A stretch of 64,000 nucleotides of DNA from Streptomyces sp. P3 (GTDB taxonomy: Bacteria; Actinomycetota; Actinomycetes; Streptomycetales; Streptomycetaceae). Below the pieces are notes generated by a model. The model did not search any database. It saw only the letters and a program-made list of their open reading frames with translations, and had not been told where the DNA came from. The stretch covers positions 6,076,001 to 6,140,000 of the forward strand of contig NZ_CP028369.1 of assembly GCF_003032475.1 (NCBI RefSeq), read 5' to 3'. Both the position numbers and the translations under genes were made by a program. Shown piece after piece: positions 51,063 to 61,263 of the stretch; the first letter of the stretch is position 1, and the number at the start of each line of letters is the position of its first letter.

Positions 51063-51923
51063 ATGAAGAACCTTCGGACACTCGTCACAACCGCACTGGT
51101 GGTCGCCCTGTCGGGCTTCGGCGTCCACACCGCCTCGGCCGTCGACAGGGCCACCGCCGGCTGCACCGGCGCCTCCCTCGCCCCCGCCGAACGAGCCGCG
51201 GCCGGCCCGGTCACCGTGTGGCTCGCGGGTGACTCCACCATGGCCGATCCGAGTGCCGCCCGCTGTCCGGTCGGCTGGGGCAGTCGGTTCGGCGCCCTGT
51301 TCACCGGCGGCGTCACCGTGAAGAACCAGGCGGTCGGCGGACGCAGCATCCAGACCTGGCTGTACGAGGGGAACGTGAGCGGCGCCAAGGGCTCCGACGG
51401 CGAGTGCCGGCTCACGTCCGGTACGTACGCGTCACGCTGGCAGGCGATGCTGAACGCGAGCACCGGGATGAAGTCCGGCGACTACCTGTTCATCCAGTTC
51501 GGCATCAACGACTCCTCCTCGGCCTGCCCACGGCACGTCGGGCGGGCGCGGTACCAGCAGTTGACGACCATGATGGCGCAGGCCGCCCTGGCCCGGGGCG
51601 CGCACCCCGCGCTGCTCACCCCGGTCGCCGCCATCACCTGCTCCGGCAGCACGGCCACCAAGAACCGCGGCTTTGTCCCCGAGGTCCTCGCCGCCGCGTC
51701 CGCGACCGGAGCGCCGGTCGTCGACCTGCACACGCTCAGCGTCTCGCGCTACAACAGTCTCCGTTTCTGCCCCAACAACGGCGACTACGGATCAGGTCCT
51801 CTGGGGGCGTTCTTCTGCAACGACCACACCCATTTCGAAACCTACGGCGCGCAGCAGATCGCCGGACTGGTCGCCGGAGACGTACGGCGGCAGAACCTCC
51901 CGCTCGCGGCGTACCTCAGGTAG
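51063..51923 (+). CDS. Second secreted rhamnogalacturonan acetylesterase-like SGNH hydrolase (CE12)
   Basis: A 286-residue exported esterase. The signal peptide ends near ASAVD, then a short linker and the SGNH domain follow with Ser58 in GDSTMAD, NQAVGGRS, FIQFGIND, and the Asp254/His257 pair in DHTHFETYGA. It lacks the N-terminal sandwich of its neighbour. The ATG at 51063 is chosen, with GGAGAGG upstream; an in-frame TTG at 51021 is unlikely. Two related esterases side by side may act on different acetylated sites of pectin. Confidence 0.9.
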   Translation: MKNLRTLVTTALVVALSGFGVHTASAVDRATAGCTGASLAPAERAAAGPVTVWLAGDSTMADPSAARCPVGWGSRFGALFTGGVTVKNQAVGGRSIQTWLYEGNVSGAKGSDGECRLTSGTYASRWQAMLNASTGMKSGDYLFIQFGINDSSSACPRHVGRARYQQLTTMMAQAALARGAHPALLTPVAAITCSGSTATKNRGFVPEVLAAASATGAPVVDLHTLSVSRYNSLRFCPNNGDYGSGPLGAFFCNDHTHFETYGAQQIAGLVAGDVRRQNLPLAAYLR

Positions 51924-52082
51924 CGCGGAGGCGGTGGCCGCCGGTCCGCCGTGCCGGTCCGGCGGCGTCGGCTCAGGCGGGACCGCGCGCCCGCCCGACG
52001 ACCCGCGCGCCGATTCCCCAGGCTCGGCCTACTCTGTTGCAAGGGGGCAATCGGGTGAATCGCGCACCGAGAGGCGCCCCTG

Positions 52083-53921
52083 ATGGACGACTACCCGCTG
52101 ATCGAGAACCACGGCCTCATCGGTGACCTGCAGACCGCGGCACTGGTGACCACCGACGGCAGCGTCGACTGGTTCTGCGTCCCCAGATTCGACTCGCCCA
52201 GCGTGTTCGGCGCGCTGCTGGACAAGGACAAGGGCGGGCACTGCACGATCCGGCCCCAGCACCGGGCCTACGCGACCAAGCAGTTGTACCTCCCCGACAC
52301 GGCGATCCTGGTCACCAGGTTCATGACCGAGGCGGGTACCGGTGAGGTGATCGACTTCATGCCCGTGACCGGTACGACGGTCACCGAGAGTCACCGGATC
52401 GTGCGCATGGTCCGCTGCGTGCGCGGCAGGATGACGTTCGACGTCGAGGTCGAGCCGCGGTTCGACTACGGGCGCAAGGGCCACTGGCTGCACCTCAGCG
52501 AGCACGGGGCGGTGTTCGTCTCGGAGGACGGCACGGAGCTCACCGTGCACCCCGTCCGCGAGCCCGACGACGAGCGGCTGCTCGATCTGCTCGCCGACCG
52601 GCGGGACGCCCTGCACTTCAGCCTGACGCTGGAGGCGGGCCAGGAGCGGGGGCTGGTCCTGGAACGGTCCGCCGGCGGACCGCCCCGGGAGATGCGCCTC
52701 GCCGAGTACAGCCGGCTCTTCGACGAGACGGTCGCGTTCTGGCGCTCCTGGCTGCACCAGTCGCGCTACACGGGGCGCTGGCGCGAGACCGTGGAGCGCT
52801 CCGCGATCACGCTGAAGCTGATGACCTACGCGCCGACCGGCGCGGTGGTGGCCGCACCGACGGCAGCGCTCCCGGAGCAACTCGGGGGCGAGCGCAACTG
52901 GGACTACCGCTTCACCTGGATCCGCGACGCCTCGTTCTCGGTGTACGCCCTGCTCGGGCTGGGGTTCACCGACGAGGCCCGGGCGTTCATCCAGTGGCTC
53001 GCCGACCGGGTCGGGGAACACGCCGGCAAGGACGGTGACACCGGCCCGCTGAACATCATGTACGCGGTGGACGGCTCCTCCGACCTGGCCGAAGCGACGC
53101 TCGACCACTGGGAGGGCTATGCGGGTTCCGCGCCGGTGCGCATCGGCAACGGCGCCGCCACGCAACTCCAGCTGGACATCTACGGAGAGGCGCTCGACAG
53201 CATCCATTTCGCGCACCGGCACGGTCTGCAGGTGGGACACCGGGGATGGCAGGCGCTGCGCACCGACCTCGACTGGCTGGTCGACCACTGGGACCAGGCG
53301 GAGGAAGGCCTGTGGGAGACCCGCGGCGGCCGCGAGGACTTCACCTACGGACGCGTGATGTCCTGGGTGGCCTTCGACCGCGCCCTGCGGCTCGCGGAGT
53401 CCAACGGCCGCCCGGCCGGCGTCGAACGCTGGCGCGGCGCACGGGACGACTGCTACGAACAGGTCATGGCCAAGGGGTGGAACGAGGGACGCCGGGCCTT
53501 CGTCCAGCACTACGGCAGTGACGTGCTCGACTCCTCGCTGCTGCGCATGGCGACGGTCGGGTTCATCACCCCCGAAGACCCCTTGTGGGCCACGACCCTC
53601 GATGCGGTGGAAGAGGAACTGGTCAGCGACAGCCTGGTCTACCGCTACAACCCCGAAGCCTCACCCGACGGTCTGCGCGGCTCCGAGGGCACGTTCTCGC
53701 TGTGCACCTTCATGTACGTCGACGCGCTGGCGCGAGCGGGACGCACCGAGAAGGCGCGGCTCGTGTTCGAGAAGATGATGGGGTACGCGAACCATCTGGG
53801 CCTGTACTCGGAGGAGATCGACCCGACGGGCCGCCAACTGGGCAACTTCCCACAGGCGTTCACCCATCTCGCCCTCATCGACGCGGCCATCACCCTGGAC
53901 GCCGCGCTCAACCGCACGTGA
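52083..53921 (+). CDS. Glycoside hydrolase family 15 protein (glucoamylase/trehalase-like)
   Basis: A 612-residue cytosolic protein without signal peptide. The N-terminal beta-sandwich begins PLIENHGLIGDLQTAALVT and contains GSVDWFCVPRFDSPSVFGAL; the (alpha/alpha)6 catalytic domain follows with RNWDYRFTWIRDASFSVYAL, RIGNGAATQLQLDIYGE and GLYSEEIDPTGRQLGNFPQA, which holds one of the catalytic glutamates. Actinobacterial members include trehalases and glucoamylase-like enzymes; the substrate here is undecided. It has no clear link to the pectin genes upstream. Confidence 0.9.
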   Translation: MDDYPLIENHGLIGDLQTAALVTTDGSVDWFCVPRFDSPSVFGALLDKDKGGHCTIRPQHRAYATKQLYLPDTAILVTRFMTEAGTGEVIDFMPVTGTTVTESHRIVRMVRCVRGRMTFDVEVEPRFDYGRKGHWLHLSEHGAVFVSEDGTELTVHPVREPDDERLLDLLADRRDALHFSLTLEAGQERGLVLERSAGGPPREMRLAEYSRLFDETVAFWRSWLHQSRYTGRWRETVERSAITLKLMTYAPTGAVVAAPTAALPEQLGGERNWDYRFTWIRDASFSVYALLGLGFTDEARAFIQWLADRVGEHAGKDGDTGPLNIMYAVDGSSDLAEATLDHWEGYAGSAPVRIGNGAATQLQLDIYGEALDSIHFAHRHGLQVGHRGWQALRTDLDWLVDHWDQAEEGLWETRGGREDFTYGRVMSWVAFDRALRLAESNGRPAGVERWRGARDDCYEQVMAKGWNEGRRAFVQHYGSDVLDSSLLRMATVGFITPEDPLWATTLDAVEEELVSDSLVYRYNPEASPDGLRGSEGTFSLCTFMYVDALARAGRTEKARLVFEKMMGYANHLGLYSEEIDPTGRQLGNFPQAFTHLALIDAAITLDAALNRT

Positions 53922-53999
53922 CCCCCGCTCGTACCCGGCACCGTCACCGCGATCACTCACTCACCCCTCCCCGGCGTCGCGCCGGGCACCCGGCGGGGC

Positions 54000-55046
54000 T
54001 CAGCCCTCGTCCCCGGCGCCGCCGCGGCGCAGGTCGGCGTCGGTGAGGCCTTCCAACTCCCCACGGGTGTCGAGCCGGTAGAGCAGGGCGACGGCGGGCA
54101 CGACCAGCACCACGGCGACGAGGGTGACCAGGCCGAGCCAGCGCAGCGTGGTGTCCGCCCCCGCCCCCTCGGAGACGGTCAGGGTCGTCGGGACGAGGTA
54201 CGGGCGCTGCGCCATGCCCCAGGCGATGACCGCGGACGCCACCACGACGACCGCCGAGACCCGCGACCAGGCGACCGCGGGGGCGCCGCGCACCAGCAGC
54301 CAGACGGTGGCCAGGCTGCTCGCGGCCGCGGCCGCCACGAAGACCAGTCCAACCCCGTGCGTCAGCCCGTGCCATACGTGCGGGGCGTCGTCACGGGTGA
54401 CCGCGAGGGTGCTCAAGGCGAGGACGGCGACGCACCCCAGGGCCGCGAGAGCCCGCCCCCGGAAGTAGCCGGCCAGGTCGGGCGCGTCGAAGCGGCGGGC
54501 GTCCGCGGCGAGGAACACCGCGCCGAGCAGCGCGGTGGTCGCCACGGCCAGCAGACCGAACAGCACCGGCGTGGGATGGGCCCAGGCGTGCGCGGACGGG
54601 TCGGCCTCCGCCGTCACCCGGCCCGACGCCACCCCGCCGGCCGCGACGCCGAGGAAGAACGGCGTCACGAGGGAGGAGACGGCGAACACCGCGCCGTACA
54701 GGCGCCGTCCGGCCAGCCGCTGCGCGGGTTTGCGCAGCGCGAAGCCGGCGCCGCGCAGCACGATGCCGACGGCTGCCAGCGCCAGCGGCAGCCACATCGA
54801 CTGGAAGAGACGCTGGAACAGGACGGGGAAGCCCGTCCACATGACGACGAGGACGAAGATCAGCCACACGTTGTTGACCTCCCACACCGGAGCCATCGCA
54901 TGGTCGATCAGCCATCGCGGCCTCCTGCCGCGGCGCACTCCGCCCGCGAGCAGGTCCCAGAACCCGGCCCCGTAGTCGGTCCCGCCGGCGCAGGCGTAGG
55001 CAGCCACCGCGAGGAGCAGGACGACGGCGACGACGTCCGCGGTCAC
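54000..55046 (-). CDS. cydB: Cytochrome bd oxidase subunit II
   Basis: A 348-residue membrane subunit of the bd quinol oxidase with eight predicted helices. N-terminal GGTDYGAGFWDLLAGG and VWEVNNVWLIF are characteristic. With CydA it oxidizes quinol and reduces oxygen at low tension. The GTG start overlaps the cydA stop as GTGA, so the subunits are made together. No cydCD assembly genes are adjacent; in several streptomycetes they are fused or directly downstream. Confidence 0.93.
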   Translation of the reverse strand: MTADVVAVVLLLAVAAYACAGGTDYGAGFWDLLAGGVRRGRRPRWLIDHAMAPVWEVNNVWLIFVLVVMWTGFPVLFQRLFQSMWLPLALAAVGIVLRGAGFALRKPAQRLAGRRLYGAVFAVSSLVTPFFLGVAAGGVASGRVTAEADPSAHAWAHPTPVLFGLLAVATTALLGAVFLAADARRFDAPDLAGYFRGRALAALGCVAVLALSTLAVTRDDAPHVWHGLTHGVGLVFVAAAAASSLATVWLLVRGAPAVAWSRVSAVVVVASAVIAWGMAQRPYLVPTTLTVSEGAGADTTLRWLGLVTLVAVVLVVPAVALLYRLDTRGELEGLTDADLRRGGAGDEG

Positions 55047-56536
55047 GGCCGGGGCTCCGTGGGCGGGGAGGCGGCGTCGCCCGACCGGGGCGGCGCGCCG
55101 GTCGGCACCGCGGGGCGCGGCCCGTACGGGAGGCCCGACTCCGGCGTCTGTCGCGGTGAGGCGGCTCCGCCGGCCCGCCGGTCCTCCTCGTCGGCGAGCC
55201 GCCAGCGGTTGCGCATCTTCAGCAGGACGGCGAGGAAGGACGCGAAGACGCACACGTACACCACGACGACCAGGGAGAACATGATCCACAGGCTGGTGGA
55301 ACGGGTCGACGTGACGGCTTCGGCGACGCGCATGTTCTCGTAGACGATCCACGGCTGGCGGCCCACCTCGGTGGTGATCCAGCCACTCTCGACCGCGACG
55401 ACGGAGGCGACGCCCGCCACCGCCGCGCACCGGTAGAACCACGCCGAGGCGGGCAGCCGGCGCCGGCGCAGCCAGACCAGGGCGTACCACAGGGAGAGTG
55501 CCACGAGCAGGGAGCCGATGCCGACCATGATGTCGAAGGCCCAGTGGGCGATGGTTGCCTGAGTGGCCGTCGGCCGCGCGTCGGCGGGCACGGAGGTCAG
55601 TCCGGTGACCCGGGTGTCGGTGCTGAAGCCGGCGAGGACGGAGTCGAGCTGGGGGATTCTGATGCCGCCGGAGATGCTGCCGTCCGGGTGCAGGCGGCCG
55701 AACAGGTACTCCGGCATGTGGGTGCCGGTCTTCCAGACGATCTCCATGGCGGCGAACTTCACCGGCTGCTCGTGGAAGACCTTCCGGGCGATCGAGTCGC
55801 CCAGGACGAACTGGACCGGCGTGAGCGCCGCGGCGACCGTGAAGGGAACGCCGAAGCCGAGGCGGTGGTACCGGTCCCGGCGGCCGCGGAGCCATCCCGC
55901 GGCGTAGACGCCGCCCACGACGTAGCCGGCCGTCACGAGCATCGCCACCACGAAGTGCCAGTACTGCGGGCCGAACATAGGAGTGAAGATCGCCTTCCAG
56001 ATCTTCACGTCGACCGGGTCTCCCGCGGAGTCGAGGCGGAAGCCGCGCGGGGTGTTCATCCAGGAGTTGGCGGCCAGGATGCCGAAGGCGCCGAGCAGGG
56101 CCGCGGCCGGCAGCGGCAGGGCGAGCAGGAAGTGGGTCCGGGCGGGCAGCCGCCGCCAGCCGTAGAGGTAGATCGCGATGAGGACGGCCTCCAGGAAGAA
56201 GGCCCAGGCCTCGACGCCGAACCCGATCCCGAAGACGTCGCCCCACCTGCCCATCAGGCCCGGCCACAGCAGGCCGAACTCGAAGGAGAGCACGGTGCCG
56301 GTGACCACCCCGATCGCGAACTGGACCGCCATCACCGCCGACCACCGGCGGGCGAGCAGCAGCGCGGTCCGGTCCCCGCGGCGCAGGCCGTAGCCGTGCA
56401 GGACGAGCGTGATCAGCGGCAGCGCCACGCCCAGCGGGACGAGGACGATGTGGGAGGCGAGGGTGAAGGCCATCAAAGACCTGGCCGGGAGCAGTTGCGC
56501 CGGGGCGTCCGCCAGTGCCTGCAGCGTGCTGTGCAT
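55043..56536 (-). CDS. cydA: Cytochrome bd oxidase subunit I
   Basis: A 497-residue haem-bearing subunit with nine predicted helices. Haem ligand His29 lies in ASHIVLVPLG, a further His in GPQYWHFVVAM, and the quinol-site region GWITTEVGRQPWIVYE is conserved. The Q loop is short, as in actinobacteria. The C-terminal 60 residues are Pro/Gly/Arg-rich and unusual in length. It provides a terminal oxidase with high oxygen affinity and resistance to inhibitors. It is the first gene of the cydAB pair. Confidence 0.95.
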   Translation of the reverse strand: MHSTLQALADAPAQLLPARSLMAFTLASHIVLVPLGVALPLITLVLHGYGLRRGDRTALLLARRWSAVMAVQFAIGVVTGTVLSFEFGLLWPGLMGRWGDVFGIGFGVEAWAFFLEAVLIAIYLYGWRRLPARTHFLLALPLPAAALLGAFGILAANSWMNTPRGFRLDSAGDPVDVKIWKAIFTPMFGPQYWHFVVAMLVTAGYVVGGVYAAGWLRGRRDRYHRLGFGVPFTVAAALTPVQFVLGDSIARKVFHEQPVKFAAMEIVWKTGTHMPEYLFGRLHPDGSISGGIRIPQLDSVLAGFSTDTRVTGLTSVPADARPTATQATIAHWAFDIMVGIGSLLVALSLWYALVWLRRRRLPASAWFYRCAAVAGVASVVAVESGWITTEVGRQPWIVYENMRVAEAVTSTRSTSLWIMFSLVVVVYVCVFASFLAVLLKMRNRWRLADEEDRRAGGAASPRQTPESGLPYGPRPAVPTGAPPRSGDAASPPTEPRP

Positions 56537-56576
56537 CTGATTCCGTTCGGGAGGCGTCGCGCGCGCGTGTGGAGTG

Positions 56577-57416
56577 TCAGCCGCCGGTCGCGAAGCCGGG
56601 GAAGAGGGTCATTCCGCCGTCCACGAAGAGCGTGGTGCCCACCACGTAGTCCATGAGGTCGGAGGCGAGGCCGACGACGGCGTGGGCGATGTCCTCGGGG
56701 TCGCCGACGCGGTCGTAGGGGATCAGCCGCAGAAGGTCCTCACGGGCCTCGGGGGTGTCCCAGGCGCTGCGGTTGATGGGCGTCCTGATGGCCCCCGGGG
56801 CGACGGCGTTCACGCGGATCTTCTTCGGTGCGAGCTCCTGGGCGAGGGTCTCCATCATCATCTGCACACCGCCTTTGGAGGCCGCGTAGTTGACGTGCCC
56901 GGCCCACGGGATGACCTGGTGCACGGAGCTCATGCAGATGATCTTGCCGGCGGCACGCGACACCTCGGGGACTACTCCGCGGCGCAGGAACTCCTTCGTC
57001 GCCTCCCGCGCACACAGGAACTGCCCGGTCAGGTTGACGTCGAGGACCTTCCGCCACTGGGCGAGCGTCATCTCGGTGAACGCGGCGTCCCGCTGCATCC
57101 CGGCGTTGGCCACGAGGATGTCGATCGTGCCGAACTCCTCGACCATCCGGTTCATCATGGCGACGACCTGGTCCTCGTCGGAGACGTCCGCCTGGTAGGC
57201 CGCCGCCCGCACCCCGTAGGACCTGATCTCCTCCGCCACCTTGTCGGCCTCCTCCTGGCCGGCCACGTAGTTCACGACCACGTCGGCTCCGGCCCGGCCC
57301 AGCGCGACCGCGGTCGCCAGGCCGATCCCGGAGTTCGCGCCGGTGACGAGTGCCTTCTGGCCTCTGAGCAGGTGGGCGGGGATCACGTCACGGGGCGCAC
57401 CCTCGGTCGGACTCAC
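56577..57416 (-). CDS. Short-chain dehydrogenase (glucose 1-dehydrogenase-like)
   Basis: A 279-residue SDR. The cofactor motif TGANSGIG is near residue 25; NAG, MSSVHQ with the catalytic Ser, and YAASKGG with Tyr and Lys follow, and the FVDGGMTLFP end is typical of glucose-1-dehydrogenase-like SDRs. The GTG at 57416 follows GGAGGAG; a GTG at 57434 is the alternative. It lies 40 bp upstream of cydA on the same strand. The substrate is not proven. Confidence 0.88.
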   Translation of the reverse strand: MSPTEGAPRDVIPAHLLRGQKALVTGANSGIGLATAVALGRAGADVVVNYVAGQEEADKVAEEIRSYGVRAAAYQADVSDEDQVVAMMNRMVEEFGTIDILVANAGMQRDAAFTEMTLAQWRKVLDVNLTGQFLCAREATKEFLRRGVVPEVSRAAGKIICMSSVHQVIPWAGHVNYAASKGGVQMMMETLAQELAPKKIRVNAVAPGAIRTPINRSAWDTPEAREDLLRLIPYDRVGDPEDIAHAVVGLASDLMDYVVGTTLFVDGGMTLFPGFATGG

Positions 57417-57678
57417 GATGACTGTCTCCTCCACTGCGCGGCCGGGTCTCCGGGGCTCACCTCAAGGGCCCGGGTTCAGACACTCACCGAAACACCGCGG
57501 TCGCTCGGAGGCGCGTCGTGGAGAGCGGTCTTGGGCCGACCGGGGGAGGAGGTTCGCCCGCCGGAAGGCGGGTGCCCGGTCCCGGTCGGCCCACTCGTGC
57601 CACCGGCGGTCGCCCACCGGCAGCGCGGGCACCGTGCCCGCCGGTCGGGCCCACGGTCTTCCACGGCCCTCGACCGGG

Positions 57679-57966
57679 TCAGCCGAGAAGCCGACGCTTC
57701 TGTGCCGCGAACTCCTCCTCGGTGAGGACCCCTTGAGCCTTGAGGTCGGCGAGCTGCCTGAGCTGGTCGATCTTGGCTGTCATGTCGTCGTCGTGCGGCT
57801 GCGCGGCGGCGGGGGCGGGCGGGGTGGCCTGCTGGCCGACGTCCTGGCGGGCGCTGTCCTGCTCGGCCCACCGGCCTGCCTGCCGCCTCGAGACCCGGTT
57901 GGACACGGCCGTGGCCGTTCCCGCGATCACGGCGGTGCGGGCCACACCGCGAAGAAGTCCTGGCAT
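57679..57966 (-). CDS. Small SHOCT-domain protein
   Basis: A 95-residue protein. A short N-terminal segment (GLLRGVARTAVIAGTATAVS) may be membrane-associated, a Pro/Ala/Gln linker follows, and the last 30 residues are a SHOCT domain (LADLKAQGVLTEEEFAAQKR). Such proteins are common in Streptomyces stress loci. The ATG at 57966 has GGGGAG about 9 bases upstream. Confidence 0.85.
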   Translation of the reverse strand: MPGLLRGVARTAVIAGTATAVSNRVSRRQAGRWAEQDSARQDVGQQATPPAPAAAQPHDDDMTAKIDQLRQLADLKAQGVLTEEEFAAQKRRLLG

Positions 57967-58045
57967 GTCACTCATCTCCCCTGGTCCGTGCGAAGTCGTG
58001 AGGACGCGCCGCGGGGGCGCGGGCGGTCGCGGTGTCAGCGGGCGG

Positions 58046-58486
58046 TCACGGGGCCGCCGGCTCGGTGGCGTCCAGCGACGCCAGCAGGGCGTCCACGGGG
58101 ATGCGCCCTCCGGCCACCATCTGGGCGCCACCACGCCGTAGCGCACGAGCCAGGGGAGCGGCCCAGAGGTTCTCGTACACGATGACGGCCGCCGAGTTCC
58201 CGGGCTCCAGCGCGGCGCCGGCCTCGTCAAGGTCGCCCTGGTCGAGCAGGCCGGAAGAGGCTCCCTCGAACACCGTCAGTTCGGCCCGATCGCCGAGCTC
58301 CCTGAATTCCAGCACGGCGACCGATCCGTCGGCGCCCTTCTGAATGAAGACGAGGTCGAGGATGCGGATGACGCCGTTCTCGACCAGCTCGACGAGCAGG
58401 GGCATGCCCTCGCCCGTCATGCGGCTTTCGGGGAACTCGACGATCAGATAGTCGACGGGCCCCATGTCCGCGACGTCCTGGTGCAT
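58046..58486 (-). CDS. DUF6325-family protein
   Basis: A 146-residue protein: MGPVDYLIVEFPESRMTGEG, LVENGVIRILDLVFIQKGAD and ENLWAAPLARALRRGG. This pattern matches the actinobacterial family DUF6325, often found beside SHOCT-domain genes as here (80 bp spacing, same strand). It probably acts in envelope or osmotic stress, which is inference from this recurrent pairing. GAGGAG lies upstream of the ATG at 58486. Confidence 0.82.
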   Translation of the reverse strand: MHQDVADMGPVDYLIVEFPESRMTGEGMPLLVELVENGVIRILDLVFIQKGADGSVAVLEFRELGDRAELTVFEGASSGLLDQGDLDEAGAALEPGNSAAVIVYENLWAAPLARALRRGGAQMVAGGRIPVDALLASLDATEPAAP

Positions 58487-58831
58487 GGCCACTCCTCAGC
58501 GGTGGGTCCGGCCCCGGCCGTGTTCCGCCACGGTGTCGGTCGCCCGCGCTCGGGTCCGAGGGACGGTGCTTTCCAGCCATTGCAGCACTCGGTCAGGGGG
58601 CCTGCATGTCCGGGACGTCCTGGATGTGCGGGGCGTCCGGCACGCTGGGGTTCCGGGACCGGGTCGGGGGTGACGCGACAGCCCGGGATCCGGTCGGGAC
58701 GACCGCAGCGCTGCACGTGATTCCGCGCCGGGACCAGTTTGTGCGTTTAGTCCATGATCGCCCTATGCTGTTGTGCGGGAGAGCTCGAGCAGTCGACGTG
58801 CCGGCTCAGAGCCGGCGGGAAGCGGGCTTCC
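58487..58831. other. Spacer upstream of the glycerol facilitator gene
   Basis: This 345-bp region holds a possible -10 hexamer TATGCT at 58764-58769 but no good -35 partner, and no recognizable operator. No gene is supported. Confidence 0.4.
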
Positions 58832-59677
58832 ATGGCTGAGCGATTGAAAATGCACGGATTGGTCGGCGAACTGTCGGCCGAATTCGTCGGCACCATGATT
58901 CTGATCCTCTTCGGCTGTGGCGTGGTGGCCCAGGTGGTCGCCGGCGGAGCGCTCACGACACCGCCGGGGGGACTCGGAAACCACGACAGCATCGCCTGGG
59001 CCTGGGGCCTCGGCGTCACCCTCGGCGTCTACGTCGCGGCGCGACTGAGCGGCGCCCACCTCAATCCCGCGGTGACGGTCGCCCTGGCCACGTTCAAGGG
59101 CTTCCCGTGGCGCAAGGTCGCCCCCTACGCGCTGGCCCAGACCGCCGGAGCCTTCGTGGCGGCCCTCATCGTGCGGTGGAACTACACCGAGGCACTGGCG
59201 AAGGCCGACCCCGGACACACCATCAAGACGCAGGGCGTGTTCTCCACGCTCCCCGCCAACGGCAACCCGAACCTGCCGGTCCACGAGTGGGGCGCGTTCC
59301 GCGACCAGATCATCGGCACCGCCATCCTGCTCCTGCTGATCCTGGCCGTCACGGACCTGCTGAACACCCCGCCGGGTGCCAACCTGGCCCCGTTCATCGT
59401 CGGTCTGATCGTCGTGGCCATCGGCATGGCGTGGGGCACCAACGCGGGGTACGCGATCAACCCGGCACGTGACTTCGGGCCCCGACTGGCCAGCTTCTTC
59501 ACGGGCTACGGCACAGCATGGCGAGATCAGTACGGGAACCTCTACTTCTGGGTGCCGATCATCGGCCCCCTGATCGGCGGCCTGCTCGGCGCCGGGCTCT
59601 ACAAGGGCCTCGTCGGCCGGTTCCTGCCGACGGCGGAGCCGGAGCCTCCCGGCCGCGTTCCGGCACCCGAGGAATGA
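58832..59677 (+). CDS. glpF: Glycerol uptake facilitator (MIP family)
   Basis: A 281-residue aquaglyceroporin with six helices and two half-helix NPA motifs (SGAHLNPAVTVAL and INPARDFGPRL). The Asp after the second NPA (NPARD) is the glyceroporin mark, favouring glycerol over water. The ATG at 58832 is used, with GGGAAG upstream. The glycerol kinase gene begins 24 bases after its stop, forming a glpFK operon. Neither glycerol-3-phosphate dehydrogenase nor a GylR-type regulator is adjacent. Confidence 0.92.
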   Translation: MAERLKMHGLVGELSAEFVGTMILILFGCGVVAQVVAGGALTTPPGGLGNHDSIAWAWGLGVTLGVYVAARLSGAHLNPAVTVALATFKGFPWRKVAPYALAQTAGAFVAALIVRWNYTEALAKADPGHTIKTQGVFSTLPANGNPNLPVHEWGAFRDQIIGTAILLLLILAVTDLLNTPPGANLAPFIVGLIVVAIGMAWGTNAGYAINPARDFGPRLASFFTGYGTAWRDQYGNLYFWVPIIGPLIGGLLGAGLYKGLVGRFLPTAEPEPPGRVPAPEE

Positions 59678-59701
59678 CCCCCACAGCAGAGGCGGCAACT
59701 C

Positions 59702-61219
59702 ATGGCTGACTTCGTGGGCGCGGTGGACCAAGGCACCACCAGCACCCGTTTCATGATCTTCGACCACTCCGGCAACGAGGTGGCGAAGCACCAGTTGGAG
59801 CACGCCCAGATCCTCCCGCGCTCGGGTTGGGTCGAGCACGATCCGGTGGAGATCTGGGAACGCACCAACTCGGTGATCCAGAACGCGCTGCGGCACGGCA
59901 ACCTCTCACCCGAGGACCTGGCCGCCATCGGCATCACCAACCAGCGTGAGACCACCGTGGTGTGGGACCCGCGCAACGGACGTCCCTACTACAACGCCAT
60001 CGTCTGGCAGGACACCCGCACCGACTCCATCGCGGCTGCCCTGGAGCGCTCGGGCCGGGGTGACGTGATCCGCCGCAAGGCGGGGCTGCCGCCGGCGACC
60101 TACTTCTCCGGCGGCAAGATCCAGTGGATCCTGGAGAACGTCGACGGTGTCCGCGAGGCGGCGGAAGCGGGCCACGCCCTCTTCGGCAACACCGACGCCT
60201 GGGTCCTGTGGAACCTCACCGGCGGCCCCGACGGGGGCGTCCACGCCACCGACGTGACCAATGCCAGCCGCACCATGCTGATGGACCTGGAGACCCTCGA
60301 CTGGGACGACGAACTGCTGGGCTTCTTCGACATCCCCCGGCGGATGCTGCCCACCATCAACCCGTCCTCCCACCGCGAGGCGTTCGGCGTGACCCGCACC
60401 TCCCGGCCGCTCCGCGCCGCCATCCCCATCGCCGGGGTGCTCGGCGACCAGCAGGCGGCCACCGTGGGACAGGTCTGCTACGCGCCCGGCGAAGCCAAGA
60501 ACACCTACGGCACGGGCAACTTCCTGGTCCTCAACACCGGTACGGAGCTGGTGCGTTCGCAGCACGGTCTGCTCACGACCGTGGCATACCAGTTCGGCGA
60601 CAGCCCTGCGGTGTACGCCCTGGAGGGCTCCATCGCCGTCACCGGCTCCGCGGTGCAGTGGCTGCGCGACCAGATGAAGATCATCAAGGACGCGGCGGAC
60701 AGCGAGGCCCTGGCACGCACCGTGGAGGACAACGGCGGGATGTACTTCGTTCCCGCCTTCTCCGGCCTGTTCGCTCCGTACTGGCGCTCCGACGCCCGCG
60801 GCGCGATCGTCGGTCTGGCCCGTTACAACGACAACGGTCACCTGGCCCGGGCGACCCTGGAGTCCATCTGCTACCAGAGCCGCGACGTCGTCGAGGCCAT
60901 GGAGCAGGACTCCGGAGTCCATCTGGACGTGCTGAAGGTGGACGGCGGCGTCACGGCCAACGACCTGTGCATGCAGATCCAGGCCGATGTCCTCGGAGTG
61001 CCGGTCAGCCGTCCGGTCGTCGCCGAGACCACGGCGCTCGGCGCGGCCTACGCGGCGGGCCTGGCCACCGGGTTCTGGCGCGACACCGACGAACTGCGCA
61101 CCCACTGGCAGGAGTCCAGGCGCTGGGAGCCCCAGTGGTCCGAGGACCAGCGCGCGGAAGGGTACGCGGGCTGGAAGAAGGCGGTGGAGCGCACGCTCGA
61201 CTGGGCCAAGGTCGAATAG
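59702..61219 (+). CDS. glpK: Glycerol kinase
   Basis: A 505-residue FGGY-family kinase that phosphorylates glycerol to sn-glycerol-3-phosphate. N-terminal [16 protein letters not shown] binds [21 protein letters not shown] and [13 protein letters not shown] contact glycerol; and [19 protein letters not shown] is the C-terminal adenosine motif. Length and motif order are normal. It is co-transcribed with glpF and ends at a strong terminator. Confidence 0.96.
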   Translation: MADFVGAVDQGTTSTRFMIFDHSGNEVAKHQLEHAQILPRSGWVEHDPVEIWERTNSVIQNALRHGNLSPEDLAAIGITNQRETTVVWDPRNGRPYYNAIVWQDTRTDSIAAALERSGRGDVIRRKAGLPPATYFSGGKIQWILENVDGVREAAEAGHALFGNTDAWVLWNLTGGPDGGVHATDVTNASRTMLMDLETLDWDDELLGFFDIPRRMLPTINPSSHREAFGVTRTSRPLRAAIPIAGVLGDQQAATVGQVCYAPGEAKNTYGTGNFLVLNTGTELVRSQHGLLTTVAYQFGDSPAVYALEGSIAVTGSAVQWLRDQMKIIKDAADSEALARTVEDNGGMYFVPAFSGLFAPYWRSDARGAIVGLARYNDNGHLARATLESICYQSRDVVEAMEQDSGVHLDVLKVDGGVTANDLCMQIQADVLGVPVSRPVVAETTALGAAYAAGLATGFWRDTDELRTHWQESRRWEPQWSEDQRAEGYAGWKKAVERTLDWAKVE

Positions 61220-61229
61220 CCCGACCGGA

Positions 61230-61263
61230 CCGGGCGCCACCCCTGACATCGGGTGGCGCCCGG
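61230..61263 (+). terminator. Intrinsic terminator after glpK
   Basis: A perfect 13-bp stem (CCGGGCGCCACCC and its complement) closes an 8-base loop 10 bases after the stop codon. Confidence 0.85.

Noticed and set aside
54000..56345. A continuous 781-codon minus-strand frame spanning cydB and part of cydA
   Set aside because: Only the part from 55046 is CydB; the upstream part is an out-of-frame reading of CydA. It is not a gene fusion.
58739..58769. Possible glpF promoter with TTGTGC and TATGCT
   Set aside because: The -35 is weak and the spacer of 19 bases is poor; it is noted only as a possible -10 in the spacer entry.
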